Positions 42,004-52,577 of a DNA stretch of 64,000 nt are shown here, piece by piece. The position numbers and the translations under genes are program-made. Positions within the stretch are counted from its first letter, which is position 1; each line of letters begins with the position of its first letter. The DNA comes from Novosphingobium sp. 9U. Its GTDB lineage: Bacteria; Pseudomonadota; Alphaproteobacteria; Sphingomonadales; Sphingomonadaceae. The DNA lies in the NCBI RefSeq assembly GCF_902506425.1, contig NZ_LR732525.1, positions 1 through 64,000 of the forward strand, read 5' to 3'. The notes beneath the pieces were generated by a model. That model was not told the origin of the DNA, searched no databases, and saw nothing but the letters and a program-made list of their open reading frames with translations.

Positions 42004-42657
42004 TTGCTGAAGGCGGTACCCTTCGCCGCCGCGGCGGCCCTGTTGGTTGCCCTTGCCGGCTGCAAGGGTGAGCCTGCGCCCGAGCCGCAGGACACCGGCA
42101 TCCCCGAGGCGATTGCGCAGACCGGCGGCAAGCCCGCTGCCCCCGCCGCGCGCAAGGACGATTACGGCACGCCGCTCAAGGACCGCGTGGCGACGCTGGG
42201 CCTGCTCAACAAGCGCAACAACCTGAGCCAGGACGTGACGATGAAGCCGGGTGAAACCCGGCGCATCGGCAACGTCGTGCTCAAGCTCGCCTCCTGCGAG
42301 CGTACGCTGCCCTGGGAGAAGCCTGCGGACGAGGGCGCCTTCGTGCAGGTCTTCGTCGAGGACCGCGCGACCGCCCAGGAAAAGCTCGCCTGGCACAAGA
42401 TCTTCTCGGGCTGGCTGTTCAAGAACTCGCCTGCGCTGAACGTCGTGCAGCACCCGGTCTACGACGTCTGGGTCAAGAAGTGCGCGATGAGCTTTCCGGG
42501 CGAGGAGGAAAGCCCGGCTGATGACGCCTCCGACAAGAGCGCGCCGAAGGCTTCGGGCAGCGCAAGCGGCGGCGCCTCGGCTCGGCCTAGTCCAGCGCCA
42601 TCGCCCACCGCGACGCCGACCCCGGAAGAAGAGCCCGCCGGGAACGAGCCCGACTGA
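42004..42657 (+). CDS. DUF2155-domain lipoprotein
   Basis: A protein of about 217 residues with a lipoprotein signal (FAAAAALLVALAGC, Cys20 from this start) and a DUF2155 domain (GETRRIGNVVLKLASCERTL, FKNSPALNVVQHPVYDVWVK). The C-terminal Ser/Ala/Pro-rich tail is low complexity. The start is uncertain: TTG 42004 gives a neat signal peptide, while the frame stays open to 41926, inside the previous gene. Its last 199 bases are also read in antisense by the aat frame. Confidence 0.82.
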   Translation: MLKAVPFAAAAALLVALAGCKGEPAPEPQDTGIPEAIAQTGGKPAAPAARKDDYGTPLKDRVATLGLLNKRNNLSQDVTMKPGETRRIGNVVLKLASCERTLPWEKPADEGAFVQVFVEDRATAQEKLAWHKIFSGWLFKNSPALNVVQHPVYDVWVKKCAMSFPGEEESPADDASDKSAPKASGSASGGASARPSPAPSPTATPTPEEEPAGNEPD

Positions 42658-43256
42658 GCGCGGCGCAGAAGCCGCAGGTAACGCTCCTGGCTGATCTCCA
42701 CCGCTCCCAGTGACGCCAGGTGCGGCGTGATGAATTGGCAATCGAGCAGCTGCACGCCCGCGAGGCGCAGCGCCGCCACCAACCACGACAGCGCCACCTT
42801 GGACGCATCCGTCCGGCGCGAGAACATGCTCTCTCCGCAGAATACCCGGTCGAAGCCGACGCCATAGAGCCCGCCGACGAGCGCGCGCGTGCCATCGTTC
42901 GCCACCTCCCAGCATTCGACCGAGTGGGCTTGGCCCAGTGCGTGCAGCCGTTCGTAGCTCGCCTGGATGCGGTGGCTGATCCAGCTGCCTTCCTCGTCCG
43001 CGCGCGGGGCGGCGCAGGCGTCGAGCACATCGGCAAACGCGGCGTTGCAGGTTACGGCGAAGCGCCCGCGCTTCAACGTGCGTGCCAGCGAGTGCGAGAG
43101 GTGGAAGCCGTCGAGCGGCAGGATCGCGCGCAGCCGGGGCTCGACCCAGAAGATCTCGGGATCGTCGCGCCGGTCCGCCATCGGGAAGATCCCGCTGCGA
43201 TAGGCGAGCATCAGCGTCTCGGGCTCGATCGTCGGCGGGGTGAAAGGCGCGTGCAC
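42459..43256 (-). CDS. aat: Leucyl/phenylalanyl-tRNA-protein transferase
   Basis: Aat adds Leu or Phe to proteins with N-terminal Arg or Lys, marking them for ClpAP. The family core is clear: LAYRSGIFPMADRRDD near residue 16, WVEPRLRAILPLDGFHLS, ECWEVANDGTRALVGGLYGV, FCGESMFSR and LLDCQFITPHLASLGA. The start is GTG at 43256. The conserved part ends near residue 198, but the frame continues for about 65 Ala/Ser-rich residues antisense to the DUF2155 gene; this tail is probably an unusual extension. Confidence 0.92.
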   Translation of the reverse strand: MHAPFTPPTIEPETLMLAYRSGIFPMADRRDDPEIFWVEPRLRAILPLDGFHLSHSLARTLKRGRFAVTCNAAFADVLDACAAPRADEEGSWISHRIQASYERLHALGQAHSVECWEVANDGTRALVGGLYGVGFDRVFCGESMFSRRTDASKVALSWLVAALRLAGVQLLDCQFITPHLASLGAVEISQERYLRLLRRAQSGSFPAGSSSGVGVAVGDGAGLGRAEAPPLALPEAFGALLSEASSAGLSSSPGKLIAHFLTQTS

Positions 43257-43295
43257 GATGCGCAGCCTAGCAGATCGTCATGCGGGTTGTCGTGC

Positions 43296-43715
43296 TTATG
43301 GCTCGTCGCGCTTGTTCAGCTTCGACCACAGGCCCTCGGTTCCTGCCTCCTGCGCCTTGTTGACGTATTGCGAGGCGACCAGCCAGCCCTTCAGCGGCTG
43401 GAGCGGCAGGATGCAGCCGATCCCCAGCAAGGGGAACGAGGTCAGCAGGTGCACCCAGAACGGCGGATCGTACTTCACCTGCAGCCAGACGACGAAGAAG
43501 ATCAGCGGAAAGGCAATGATGCACAGCGAGAAGAACGCCGGCCCGTCGTCGGGCGAAGCGAATCGGAAATCGAGCCCGCACACGTTGCATTTGTCAGCCA
43601 GCTTCAGCCACTTGCGGAACATGCGCCCCTCGCCGCAGCGCGGGCACAGGCCCTTCCACCCGCAGCGGATGATCCAGCGCCACTTGTCGGCGCTTTCGAG
43701 TTCGGTGTCGGGCAC
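43296..43715 (-). CDS. DUF983 membrane protein
   Basis: A 139-residue protein with the DUF983 zinc-ribbon start (RCGWKGLCPRCGEGRMFRKW, then NVCGLDF) and two hydrophobic helices (FSLCIIAFPLIFFVVWLQVK; LLTSFPLLGIGCILPLQ). DUF983 proteins are inner-membrane proteins common in alphaproteobacteria, often near cytochrome oxidase genes, of undefined role. It starts at GTG. Confidence 0.9.
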   Translation of the reverse strand: MPDTELESADKWRWIIRCGWKGLCPRCGEGRMFRKWLKLADKCNVCGLDFRFASPDDGPAFFSLCIIAFPLIFFVVWLQVKYDPPFWVHLLTSFPLLGIGCILPLQPLKGWLVASQYVNKAQEAGTEGLWSKLNKRDEP

Positions 43716-43837
43716 GGGGCGGCCTTCTTGCTTCGGCTGTTGGAGAGATAACGCCTTAGGCGGCTCGCCGGATCACGCGGACTGGAAAATGTCGGGTAGG
43801 ACAAAATGTCCATCGGCGGCCTGGGCGGGTTCAGGCT

Positions 43838-44320
43838 CTAGAACATCCCGCCTGCCAGCGCGTCAATCGCGTTCTGGAGGATCACGGCGGCCGCGGCCGA
43901 ATCGATCCGTTCGGCCCGCTTGGCGCGGCTCATGTCCTGCGCGATGAGGTCGCGCTTGGCGCCGCTGGTGGACCAGCGCTCGTCCCACAACAGGATCGGC
44001 AGCCCGAGCGCGGCGAGGTTGCGAGCGTAGGCGCGGCTCGACTGTGCGCGCGGACCCGAACTGCCGTCCATGTTGAGCGGCAGGCCGATCACGAGCCCAC
44101 GGATCGCACGCTCGCGGATCAGCACTTCGAGCGCGATCTTGTCGGCGCCGAACTTGCCGCGCTTCAGCGTCTTGCCGGGCGAGGCGATGCGCCATCCTGC
44201 GTCGCAGAAGGCAGTGCCAATGGTCTGCGTGCCCAGATCCAGCCCAAGCAGCCCGCCGCCGTCCGGCAGCGCGTCCCGGTATTCGAGCGTGCTGGTGGTG
44301 ATGAGGGTGGGGGTGTCCAA
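43838..44320 (-). CDS. ruvX: Holliday junction resolvase-like RuvX (YqgF)
   Basis: A 160-residue RNase H-fold protein involved in pre-16S rRNA maturation or junction processing. Motifs: [11 protein letters not shown] near residue 24, [18 protein letters not shown] near 90 and LLWDERWST near 115, with a final Asp in the conserved [12 protein letters not shown]. The start is TTG at 44320, with GAAGG upstream. Confidence 0.93.
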   Translation of the reverse strand: MDTPTLITTSTLEYRDALPDGGGLLGLDLGTQTIGTAFCDAGWRIASPGKTLKRGKFGADKIALEVLIRERAIRGLVIGLPLNMDGSSGPRAQSSRAYARNLAALGLPILLWDERWSTSGAKRDLIAQDMSRAKRAERIDSAAAAVILQNAIDALAGGMF

Positions 44321-44520
44321 CTCGGCTTACCTTCAGGCTTTTGCGGGATCGGCATAGACCGGCGATGGTGGCCGGTTCAACGCTGCGACCGGCGTCAAAC
44401 ACAACAACCGGACGGGCTGAGCCTGCCGAAGCCCGCCAGCCCGCCCGCGCGAGCGTCCCAACACCCGCTTGCGCCCCGCTGTACATGTGTCAAACTATGA
44501 CCACGGGAGAGCGGATAATC

Positions 44521-46590
44521 ATGCACAAGTGGGTCTACACGGCCGCCGCGGCAGCAGCCCTGGCGCTTGCCGGGTGCAGCACCAGGCACGACGACGGAAC
44601 GATGGGGACGGCGGCCGACTGGGCGTTCCATGGCGGCGGCGTCGACGAGAGCGGGTTCAGCCGTCTCGACGAAATCGACAGCGGAGACATTGGCCGGCTC
44701 GGCCTGGCCTGGTCGCTCGACCTGCCGGGCGAGGTGACGCTGGAGGCGACGCCGCTGGCGGTGAACGGAGTGCTCTATTTCTCCGGCGCCTACTCGGCGG
44801 TCTATGCCGTCGAGGCGGTGACCGGCAAGCTGCTGTGGAAGTACGATCCCGAGATCTGGAAGCACGAGCCAGAGCGCATGCGGCTGAACTTCGCGGCCAA
44901 CCGCGGCGTCGCTTACGCGAACGGGCGCGTGTTCGTCGCCAGCTTTGACGGGCGCATGATCGCATTGGATGCGCGCAGTGGGCGCGAACTTTGGGCGACG
45001 CCGACCCTGCCGCCGGGCAGCGCTTACTACAGCACCGGCGCGCCGCTGGCGTTCGGCGACAAGGTGATGATCGGCAACGGCGGCGGCGACTTCGGTTCGC
45101 GCGGCTATGTGACGGCCTACGACCAGGCGAGCGGCAAGCAGGCCTGGCGCTTCTACGTCGTGCCGGGCACGCCCGAGCAGAACCGTGGCGACCCGGCAAT
45201 GGAAGCGGCTGCGAAGACTTGGAACGGCGAATACTGGAAGACCGGCACCGGCGGTACGGCCTGGAACGCAATGATCTTCGATCCCGAACTCAACCGCGTC
45301 TACATCGGCACCGGCAACTCCGGCCCCTACGATCCGCAGATCCGCAGCCCGGGGGATGGCGACAACCTCTACCTCGTCTCGATCGTCGCGCTCGATGCGC
45401 AAACCGGCAAGTACGTCTGGCACTACCAGGAGAACCCGCGCGAGGCGTGGGACTACAAGGCGACCGCCAACATCGTTGCCGCCACGCTGGAGATCGACGG
45501 CAAACCCCGCAAGGTGCTGCTGCACGCGCCGGTCAACGGGTTCTTCTACGTGCTGGACCGCCAGACCGGCAAGCTGATCTCGGCCGAGAAGACCGGCAAG
45601 GTGACATGGGCGGATCGCATCGACCTGAAGACCGGGCGCCCGGTGGAGCGGCCGGGCATCCGCTACGAGAAGGCCGGCTTCGACATGTATCCGGGCCCCG
45701 CTGGCCGCCACAACTGGCAGCCGATGGCGTATAGCCCGCAGACCGGGCTGGTCTACATGCCGGCGCAAAACCAGGGCCTGCGCTTCGCCGCCAGCACGGT
45801 CGGGCAGCCGACGAATACCGCGGTGAACCCGGCGGGCGCGATGACGCTGATCGACGAGCATCCCGACGATCGCACCGGCTGGCTGCTCGCCTGGGACCCG
45901 GTACGGCAGACAAAGGCGTGGGAGGTCAAGCTGCCGACCTTCTGGAACGGTGGCGTGCTGGCGACGCAAGGCGGGCTGGTGTTCCAGGGCACCGCCGACG
46001 GCCTGTTCAGCGGCTACGACGCGAAGAGCGGCGCGCGCGTGTGGCAGTTCAATGCCGGGCACGGCTTCCAGGGCGCGCCGATCAGCTATGCAGTGAACGG
46101 CAAGCAGTACCTTGCGATCCTGTCCGGCTACGGCGGGGCGGCGCCGGTCGGCGGCAACAATGTGGGATGGAAGTACGGCGCTCCGCGGCGGCTGCTCGCC
46201 TTTGCGCTCGATGGCAAGGCCAAGCTGCCGCCGGTCCAGAAGGCCGACACATCGGTCCACGCAACCGACGATCCGGCCATGGTTCTCGACGAGATGGACG
46301 TGAAGGCGGGGGCGGGGCTCTACGTCACTTGCTCGCTGTGCCACGGTAAGGAGGCGGTGGCGGGGGGCACGGCGCCAGACCTGCGGGAATCGCCCATACC
46401 GCTCGACGCGGCGGCGTTCCGCTCGGTCGTCCATGACGGTGCGCTGCTACGCAACGGCATGCCGCGGTTCGACAGCCTGACCGATCGCGAACTTCTGCAA
46501 CTGCGCAGCTATATTCGTGCGCGGGCTCGTGAGGCGCTTGGCACGCGCAAGCCGGGTGCGACGCCCAAGTCGAAGTCGGCGCGGTACTGA
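44521..46590 (+). CDS. PQQ-dependent alcohol dehydrogenase with C-terminal cytochrome c
   Basis: A 689-residue quinohemoprotein, probably a periplasmic lipoprotein (ALALAGC, Cys19). The eight-bladed propeller is recognisable from W-motif repeats (for example SIVALDAQTGKYVWHYQ), NRGVAYANGRVF, IGTGNSGPYDP and the catalytic Asp segment REAWDYKATA. The C-terminal domain binds heme c through CSLCH (Cys604, Cys607, His608). It should oxidise an alcohol and pass electrons to the respiratory chain. The vicinal Cys-Cys pair common in methanol/ethanol dehydrogenases is not seen near the NRGVAY segment. No PQQ synthesis genes are adjacent. ATG 44521 follows GGGAGAG. Confidence 0.92.
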   Translation: MHKWVYTAAAAAALALAGCSTRHDDGTMGTAADWAFHGGGVDESGFSRLDEIDSGDIGRLGLAWSLDLPGEVTLEATPLAVNGVLYFSGAYSAVYAVEAVTGKLLWKYDPEIWKHEPERMRLNFAANRGVAYANGRVFVASFDGRMIALDARSGRELWATPTLPPGSAYYSTGAPLAFGDKVMIGNGGGDFGSRGYVTAYDQASGKQAWRFYVVPGTPEQNRGDPAMEAAAKTWNGEYWKTGTGGTAWNAMIFDPELNRVYIGTGNSGPYDPQIRSPGDGDNLYLVSIVALDAQTGKYVWHYQENPREAWDYKATANIVAATLEIDGKPRKVLLHAPVNGFFYVLDRQTGKLISAEKTGKVTWADRIDLKTGRPVERPGIRYEKAGFDMYPGPAGRHNWQPMAYSPQTGLVYMPAQNQGLRFAASTVGQPTNTAVNPAGAMTLIDEHPDDRTGWLLAWDPVRQTKAWEVKLPTFWNGGVLATQGGLVFQGTADGLFSGYDAKSGARVWQFNAGHGFQGAPISYAVNGKQYLAILSGYGGAAPVGGNNVGWKYGAPRRLLAFALDGKAKLPPVQKADTSVHATDDPAMVLDEMDVKAGAGLYVTCSLCHGKEAVAGGTAPDLRESPIPLDAAAFRSVVHDGALLRNGMPRFDSLTDRELLQLRSYIRARAREALGTRKPGATPKSKSARY

Positions 46591-46645
46591 GGTTTGCAAG
46601 TTCGCGTTCTTCTTTTCCGCCGAACGGGCGAGGAAGGGCGCGGCC

Positions 46646-47452
46646 CTACAATCCCATTTCGCCCAGCGCGCCGCCGTCGACCTTGATGTCGCACCCACTG
46701 ATGTAGCTGGCCGCTGGCGAGCACAGGAAATCGGCGACCGAGGCGATCTCGTCGCCCAAGCCCATGCGTTGCAAGGGCACGCGTTGCATCATCGCGCGCA
46801 TCATCTCGCTGGCTTGTGCTTCGGCGCGGCTCATCGCGGTGTCGATGAAGCCCGGCGCGATCGAGACGATGCGGGCACCGCGCTGGCCGAAGCGGACGGA
46901 CTCCCTGGCGACCAGCTTCATCACGCCCAGCTTGGAGATCGGATAGGCGGCTTGCGGCGATTGCAGGTACGCGGCGACTGCCTCGCGCCCGCCGCCGTCG
47001 ACCATCGCCTTCACCGCTGCGATCATGTCCGGCGCCGGGATCATGTAGCCCGAGCTGGACGAGATCAGCACCGCGCAAGCTCCCTTCGCCATGCGTGGGG
47101 CGAGCGCATCGACGAGGCGCTCGGTGGCGAAGTAGTTCACCTCCAGCACGCGTTCGCCATCGGCCATCGTCGGCGAGAGACCGGCGGTGTGCACCACGGC
47201 GGCGATGTCCTGGTCACCGACGCGCTCGAGGAGCTTGGCAGGGAAGTCGGGCGCGGAGAGATCACCCGCCAGCGTGGAGACCGGCGCACCCGATGGGGCC
47301 AGTTCGGCCGCAAGCGCGTCCAGCCGCTCCGCCGAGATGTCGCACAGGATCAGCGGCTGCCCCCGCTTTGCGAACCGCACGGCGGCCGGCCGACCCATGC
47401 CACCTGCCGCGCCGGTGATGATGATGGCGCCTTGCGGCTGAATGTCGGTCAT
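46646..47452 (-). CDS. Short-chain dehydrogenase/reductase (SDR)
   Basis: A 268-residue SDR with TGAAGGMGRPAA near residue 14, Asp after the second strand (ILCDIS, NAD preference), the Ser region ISSSSGYM and an AYPISK active-site motif (YxxxK) near 178. The C-terminus (ISGCDIKVDGGALGEMG) is typical. An insertion of about 30 residues separates the Ser and Tyr motifs. The ATG at 47452 has GGAGAG upstream. It is convergent with the PQQ dehydrogenase, which might make or use the same alcohol, but no substrate is indicated. Confidence 0.9.
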   Translation of the reverse strand: MTDIQPQGAIIITGAAGGMGRPAAVRFAKRGQPLILCDISAERLDALAAELAPSGAPVSTLAGDLSAPDFPAKLLERVGDQDIAAVVHTAGLSPTMADGERVLEVNYFATERLVDALAPRMAKGACAVLISSSSGYMIPAPDMIAAVKAMVDGGGREAVAAYLQSPQAAYPISKLGVMKLVARESVRFGQRGARIVSIAPGFIDTAMSRAEAQASEMMRAMMQRVPLQRMGLGDEIASVADFLCSPAASYISGCDIKVDGGALGEMGL

Positions 47453-47628
47453 CTGGCTCTCCGCGCTATTTGCAACGGCTTGCCATGACGCAAGGCGGAG
47501 AGACAAGTGTCGTCCGAGGCTCGACACGGGGCGGTTGCAGTATCCCGCCAGCTATCGCGGAGGCGTTTGCCCTCGAGCGTCAGGCATGGTGCAATCGGTT
47601 CCGGATCGAGCCCGGAGCGACCGGCCAA

Positions 47629-48450
47629 TCAGAACGCAGGTTCGTACCCAGGAGGCAGGTCGTTGATGTCGCTGGTGCCGCCGGCGACATGGATGCCGCA
47701 CTCCACCTTGTCCCAACCCTTCCAGCGTCCCGAGCGCGGATCCTCTCCGGCAGCGACCTTGCTGGTGCAGGGCGAGCAACCGATCGAGGGATAGCCTTCG
47801 GCGACCAGCGGATGCGGCGGTAGATCGTGCTCGACCACATAGGCGGCAAGATCCTCGGCGGACCAGTCGATCAGCGGGTTGATCTTCAGCCTGCCTTGCG
47901 CGTCTGTGGTATCGATTTCGAACCGGGGCAGCGCGGCGCGGGTCGAGGCCTGGAACGCCTTGCGGCCGGTGATCGTCGCATCGTAGCCGGCCAGGGCCTT
48001 GGCGAGCGGCTTGACCTTGCGGATCTCGCAGCAGCCATCCGGATCGTAGGACCAGCGCAGGCCGGTCTCGTCGCGCTTCGCGAGGTCTTCGGCGTCGGGC
48101 GTCAGGTTGCGCACGTTGGTCAGGCCGAGCCGCGCGATCAGCTCGTCGCGATAGGCCAGCGTCTCCGCGAAGTGCTTGCCGGTGTCGAGAAACAGCACGG
48201 GCACGTTCGGATCGATCCGGCTGACAACGTGCAGCAGCACGGCGCTCTCGGCGCCGAAGCTGGACACGATCGCGACATCGCCCGCCATCTGCTCCTTGAG
48301 CAGCGTCTCCAGCATCTCGACCGTCTCGGTCCCGCGGAACAAGCGGTTCAGGCGAACGGCATCGGCTTCCTGGAACTTGGCCGAGGTGTCGATGCGGTCA
48401 CGGACGCGGTCGGGCTGGACGTCAGCCTGGATGTCGAGGGCGTTGAACAT
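47629..48450 (-). CDS. cysH: APS/PAPS reductase
   Basis: A 273-residue sulfate-assimilation enzyme that reduces APS (or PAPS) to sulfite. It has the SSFGAESAVLLH nucleotide loop near residue 62, a Cys-Cys pair in DGCCEIRK near 139, CxxC in GCSPCTS near 226 and the catalytic Cys in ECGIH near 250. The four cluster cysteines mark the [4Fe-4S] type that normally uses APS. The start is ATG 48450 (AGGG upstream); the frame is open to a GTG at 48477. It is the last gene of the operon, separated from DUF934 by a repeat-filled 274-bp gap. Confidence 0.95.
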   Translation of the reverse strand: MFNALDIQADVQPDRVRDRIDTSAKFQEADAVRLNRLFRGTETVEMLETLLKEQMAGDVAIVSSFGAESAVLLHVVSRIDPNVPVLFLDTGKHFAETLAYRDELIARLGLTNVRNLTPDAEDLAKRDETGLRWSYDPDGCCEIRKVKPLAKALAGYDATITGRKAFQASTRAALPRFEIDTTDAQGRLKINPLIDWSAEDLAAYVVEHDLPPHPLVAEGYPSIGCSPCTSKVAAGEDPRSGRWKGWDKVECGIHVAGGTSDINDLPPGYEPAF

Positions 48451-48573
48451 GGCGGTAATCCCTTGTGCCACGCTCACATGGGATTGGGGTGTCGCGGAGT
48501 CGACGAAGAAAAAGGACGAGGGGGTTTAGGGGAGTTTTCTGCGGTTTGGCGGTAGAGATTTGGCGATTGCCGA

Positions 48574-48714
48574 GATCCTCCCCTGCAAGGGGAGGGGGAC
48601 CGCCGCCGCAGGCGTTGGTGGAGGGCGGTAACCCTCTCGGTCGTGCACTCGACTAGCGATGACACCCCTCCGTCACGCACTGCGTGCGCGCCACCTCCCC
48701 TTGCAGGGAGGATC
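48574..48714. repeat. Dispersed palindromic repeat, copy 3
   Basis: About 140 bp from GATCCTCCCCTGCAAGG to AGGGAGGATC, with arms CCTGCAAGGGGAGG and CCTCCCCTTGCAGG. The left half differs from copy 2 in the middle (GGGACCGCCGCCGCAGG), whereas the right half is nearly the same. It lies inside the sulfate operon, between DUF934 and cysH. Confidence 0.8.
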
Positions 48715-48724
48715 AAGGGACAAC

Positions 48725-49156
48725 TCAACCCGCGTGGCGTTTGGCCCAGATCGGCTGGCGGCCGTCAGCCGTCGCCTGGTAGACGTTGTCCCAGCGGTCG
48801 AATGCGGCCTGTGCGTCCGCTTCGTTCAGCGGATGCTCGGGCGCGAAGGCGTCGAAGCCGCAGCGCTTCAGGTGGCTGAGCATGTCGATCACCACGTCGC
48901 CCACCGCGCGGATCTCACCGGTGAAGCCTGCCTCGCGCAGCACGCGCGCCGAGGAATAGCCGCGCCCGTCGGTCCAGGCGGGAAAGTTCACCTCGATCAG
49001 GCGCAGGCGGTCGAGGTGCGGCAGCAGTTCGCGCGCGTCGTCGCCCGGCTCCACGCGCACGGCGGTGGCGTTGGTCTGCTCGCCGAAGGAGTCCACGGTG
49101 ACAGCCGGATCGGACACCGGTTCATCGTTGCGGAACCGGAACTGGACGTCAGACAT
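48725..49156 (-). CDS. DUF934 protein of the sulfate-assimilation operon
   Basis: A 143-residue protein with the family core LDRLRLIEVNFPAWTDGRGY near residue 48 and SARVLREAGFTGEIRAVGDV. DUF934 proteins are encoded next to sulfite reductase in many proteobacteria and are thought to help it, but the activity is not established. It lies 50 bases after the sulfite reductase stop on the same strand. Confidence 0.93.
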   Translation of the reverse strand: MSDVQFRFRNDEPVSDPAVTVDSFGEQTNATAVRVEPGDDARELLPHLDRLRLIEVNFPAWTDGRGYSSARVLREAGFTGEIRAVGDVVIDMLSHLKRCGFDAFAPEHPLNEADAQAAFDRWDNVYQATADGRQPIWAKRHAG

Positions 49157-49206
49157 GATGAACGACCTTCAAAGTGCGAACAGGATCGGGCCACGCAGCC
49201 GCAAGC

Positions 49207-50835
<1,629 letters not shown>

Positions 50836-50836
50836 G

Positions 50837-51133
50837 TCAGATCACCCAGTTGAGGGCTGCCGGATCGGCGGGCTTGAGCGTCAGGTCGGGGCGCACCGTG
50901 GGGCCGAGCGCGCGAATGCGCTCCTTGATGTGCGCGGGGCGGACGCCCTCGGCGGTCTTCTCGCCATCGACGACGTAGGCGGCGAAGACGTTCTGGGCGC
51001 CTTCCTCGCGCGCGATCAGCTGCGCGCCCTGGTCGGCGACATCGACCGCATCGTCGACATGGAGCGACCAGCCCTGGCCGTCCCACCAGATGACGGCGCC
51101 GCTCTTCAGGTCGTTGCCGGTCAGGATCTTCAC
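50837..51133 (-). CDS. DUF2849 protein
   Basis: A 98-residue protein beginning VKILTGNDLKSGAVIWWDG, typical of DUF2849, a small family found between siroheme methyltransferase and sulfite reductase genes in alphaproteobacteria. Its role is unknown. The GTG start overlaps the stop of the methyltransferase gene (GTGA), so translation is coupled. Confidence 0.9.
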   Translation of the reverse strand: MKILTGNDLKSGAVIWWDGQGWSLHVDDAVDVADQGAQLIAREEGAQNVFAAYVVDGEKTAEGVRPAHIKERIRALGPTVRPDLTLKPADPAALNWVI

Positions 51134-51906
51134 TGTGCTGCCTCCAGCGCGACTGCGCGTAGGGTGGTGTCGGGCTCTGCAGTGACCTGGCCGATGACGA
51201 TCAGCGCCGGACTGCGGACGCGCTGCCCCTGCACCAGGTCGGGCAATCCCGCAAGCGGTCCGCGCAAAACGCGCATGTCGGAACGCGTGGCGTTCTCGAT
51301 CACCGCGACCGGCGTTTCGGGTGCGAGCCCGTCGGCCATCAGCTTCTCGGCAATGAGCGGAGCGGTGGCGACGCCCATGAAGATCACCAGCGTGCGGTCC
51401 TTGCCGGCCAGGCCAGCCCAGTCCTGCTCGGTCAGGCCCTTGCACTGGCCGGCGACGAAGGTGACGATCGAGGCGCTGTCGCGATGGGTGAGGGGAATCT
51501 GCGCGGATGCGGAGGCGCCCAGTGCGGAAGTGATTCCCGGCACGACCTGCACCGGCACGCCGGCGGCGCGGCAGGCCTCCGCCTCCTCGCCGCCGCGACC
51601 GAAGATGAAGGGGTCGCCGCCCTTGAGGCGCACGACGTCGTGACCGGCCAATGCCTCGCGCACGAGCAGGGCGTTGATCGCCTCCTGCTTCATGGTGTGA
51701 TTGGAGCGTGCCTTGGCGACCGAGACCAGGCGGGCGCCGGAGCGCGTCATCGCCATGATCTCGGGCGAGACCAGGCCATCGTGGACGATCAGCCCGGCCG
51801 ACATGATCAGCCGCGCCGCGCGCAGGGTCAGGAGATCGGGATCGCCCGGTCCGGCGCCGACCAGGTGGACGGTACCGATGCGGGACTCAGGGGAGAGGGC
51901 TTGCAT
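51130..51906 (-). CDS. cobA: Uroporphyrinogen-III C-methyltransferase
   Basis: A 258-residue SAM-dependent enzyme that makes precorrin-2, the first step to siroheme, the cofactor of the sulfite reductase downstream. Family motifs: VHLVGAGPGDPDLLTLRAAR near residue 14, VRLKGGDPFIFGRGGEE near 92, VVPGITSA near 118 and the RGPLAGL segment near 223. It is the single-domain form without the CysG oxidase/chelatase part, so those steps must be encoded elsewhere. It is the first gene of the sulfate operon. Confidence 0.95.
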   Translation of the reverse strand: MQALSPESRIGTVHLVGAGPGDPDLLTLRAARLIMSAGLIVHDGLVSPEIMAMTRSGARLVSVAKARSNHTMKQEAINALLVREALAGHDVVRLKGGDPFIFGRGGEEAEACRAAGVPVQVVPGITSALGASASAQIPLTHRDSASIVTFVAGQCKGLTEQDWAGLAGKDRTLVIFMGVATAPLIAEKLMADGLAPETPVAVIENATRSDMRVLRGPLAGLPDLVQGQRVRSPALIVIGQVTAEPDTTLRAVALEAAQ

Positions 51907-51988
51907 GGTGCGCCAAATGGCGGCGCGGGCTCGCCGAGGCCAGCCAGAATGGCTTAAGCGCTCGGTAGGTGGGCTTTATGCCGGTCAA

Positions 51989-52018
51989 CGTCGTCCCGGA
52001 TCGGACCCGGGGACGACG
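51989..52018. terminator. Hairpin downstream of infC
   Basis: Stem CGTCGTCCC (51989-51997) and GGGACGACG (52010-52018) with a 12-base loop, between infC and the methyltransferase gene. It belongs to the same dispersed GTCCCGGG palindrome family as 23507-23527, so it may be a repeat acting as a terminator. Confidence 0.5.
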
Positions 52019-52027
52019 CCGGCCTTC

Positions 52028-52570
52028 TTACTTCGGCGAAAGCACCATCAGCATCTGGCGGCCTTCCATACGCGGGTAGGCTTCGACCTTTGCCACTTCG
52101 GCGACGTCTGCCTGCACGCGGCGCAGCAGGTCCATGCCCAGCTGCTGGTGCGACAGCTCGCGACCACGGAAGCGCAGGGTGACCTTCACCTTGTCGCCAT
52201 CGTCGATGAAGCGGGCGACGTTGCGCATCTTCACGTCGTAATCGTGATCGTCGATGTTGGGACGCATCTTGATCTCTTTGATTTCCTGCGTCTTCTGCGA
52301 CTTGCGCGCCAGGTTGGCCTTCTTCTGCGCTTCGTAGCGGAACTTGCCGACGTCCAGGAACTTGCAGACCGGCGGGTCAGCGTTGGGGGAGACCTCCACC
52401 AGGTCTAGGCCGACTTCAGCGGCCTGCGCGATCGCCTCGCGCGTGTACATGACGCCCAGGTTCTCTCCGTTTTCGTCGATCACGCGGACTTTGTCTGACT
52501 GGATCAGATTGTTGTAGCGCGGTCCGCTCTTGACCGGTGGCGTCATCATGCGCCGGGGTGGGGGTGCTAT
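52028..52570 (-). CDS. infC: Translation initiation factor IF-3
   Basis: IF-3 binds the 30S subunit and checks the start codon. The conserved N-domain ([20 protein letters not shown]), [16 protein letters not shown] and the C-domain ([28 protein letters not shown]) are all present. The start is read as ATA at 52570: AGGAG (52578-52582) lies 7 bases before it and the product is then 180 residues, as in E. coli. The two ATGs at 52549 and 52546 have no ribosome site. E. coli infC uses a rare AUU start for self-regulation, and this ATA would serve the same purpose. A longer in-frame ORF to 52639 is unlikely. Confidence 0.93.
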   Translation of the reverse strand: MAPPPRRMMTPPVKSGPRYNNLIQSDKVRVIDENGENLGVMYTREAIAQAAEVGLDLVEVSPNADPPVCKFLDVGKFRYEAQKKANLARKSQKTQEIKEIKMRPNIDDHDYDVKMRNVARFIDDGDKVKVTLRFRGRELSHQQLGMDLLRRVQADVAEVAKVEAYPRMEGRQMLMVLSPK

Positions 52571-52577
52571 ATGCGTT

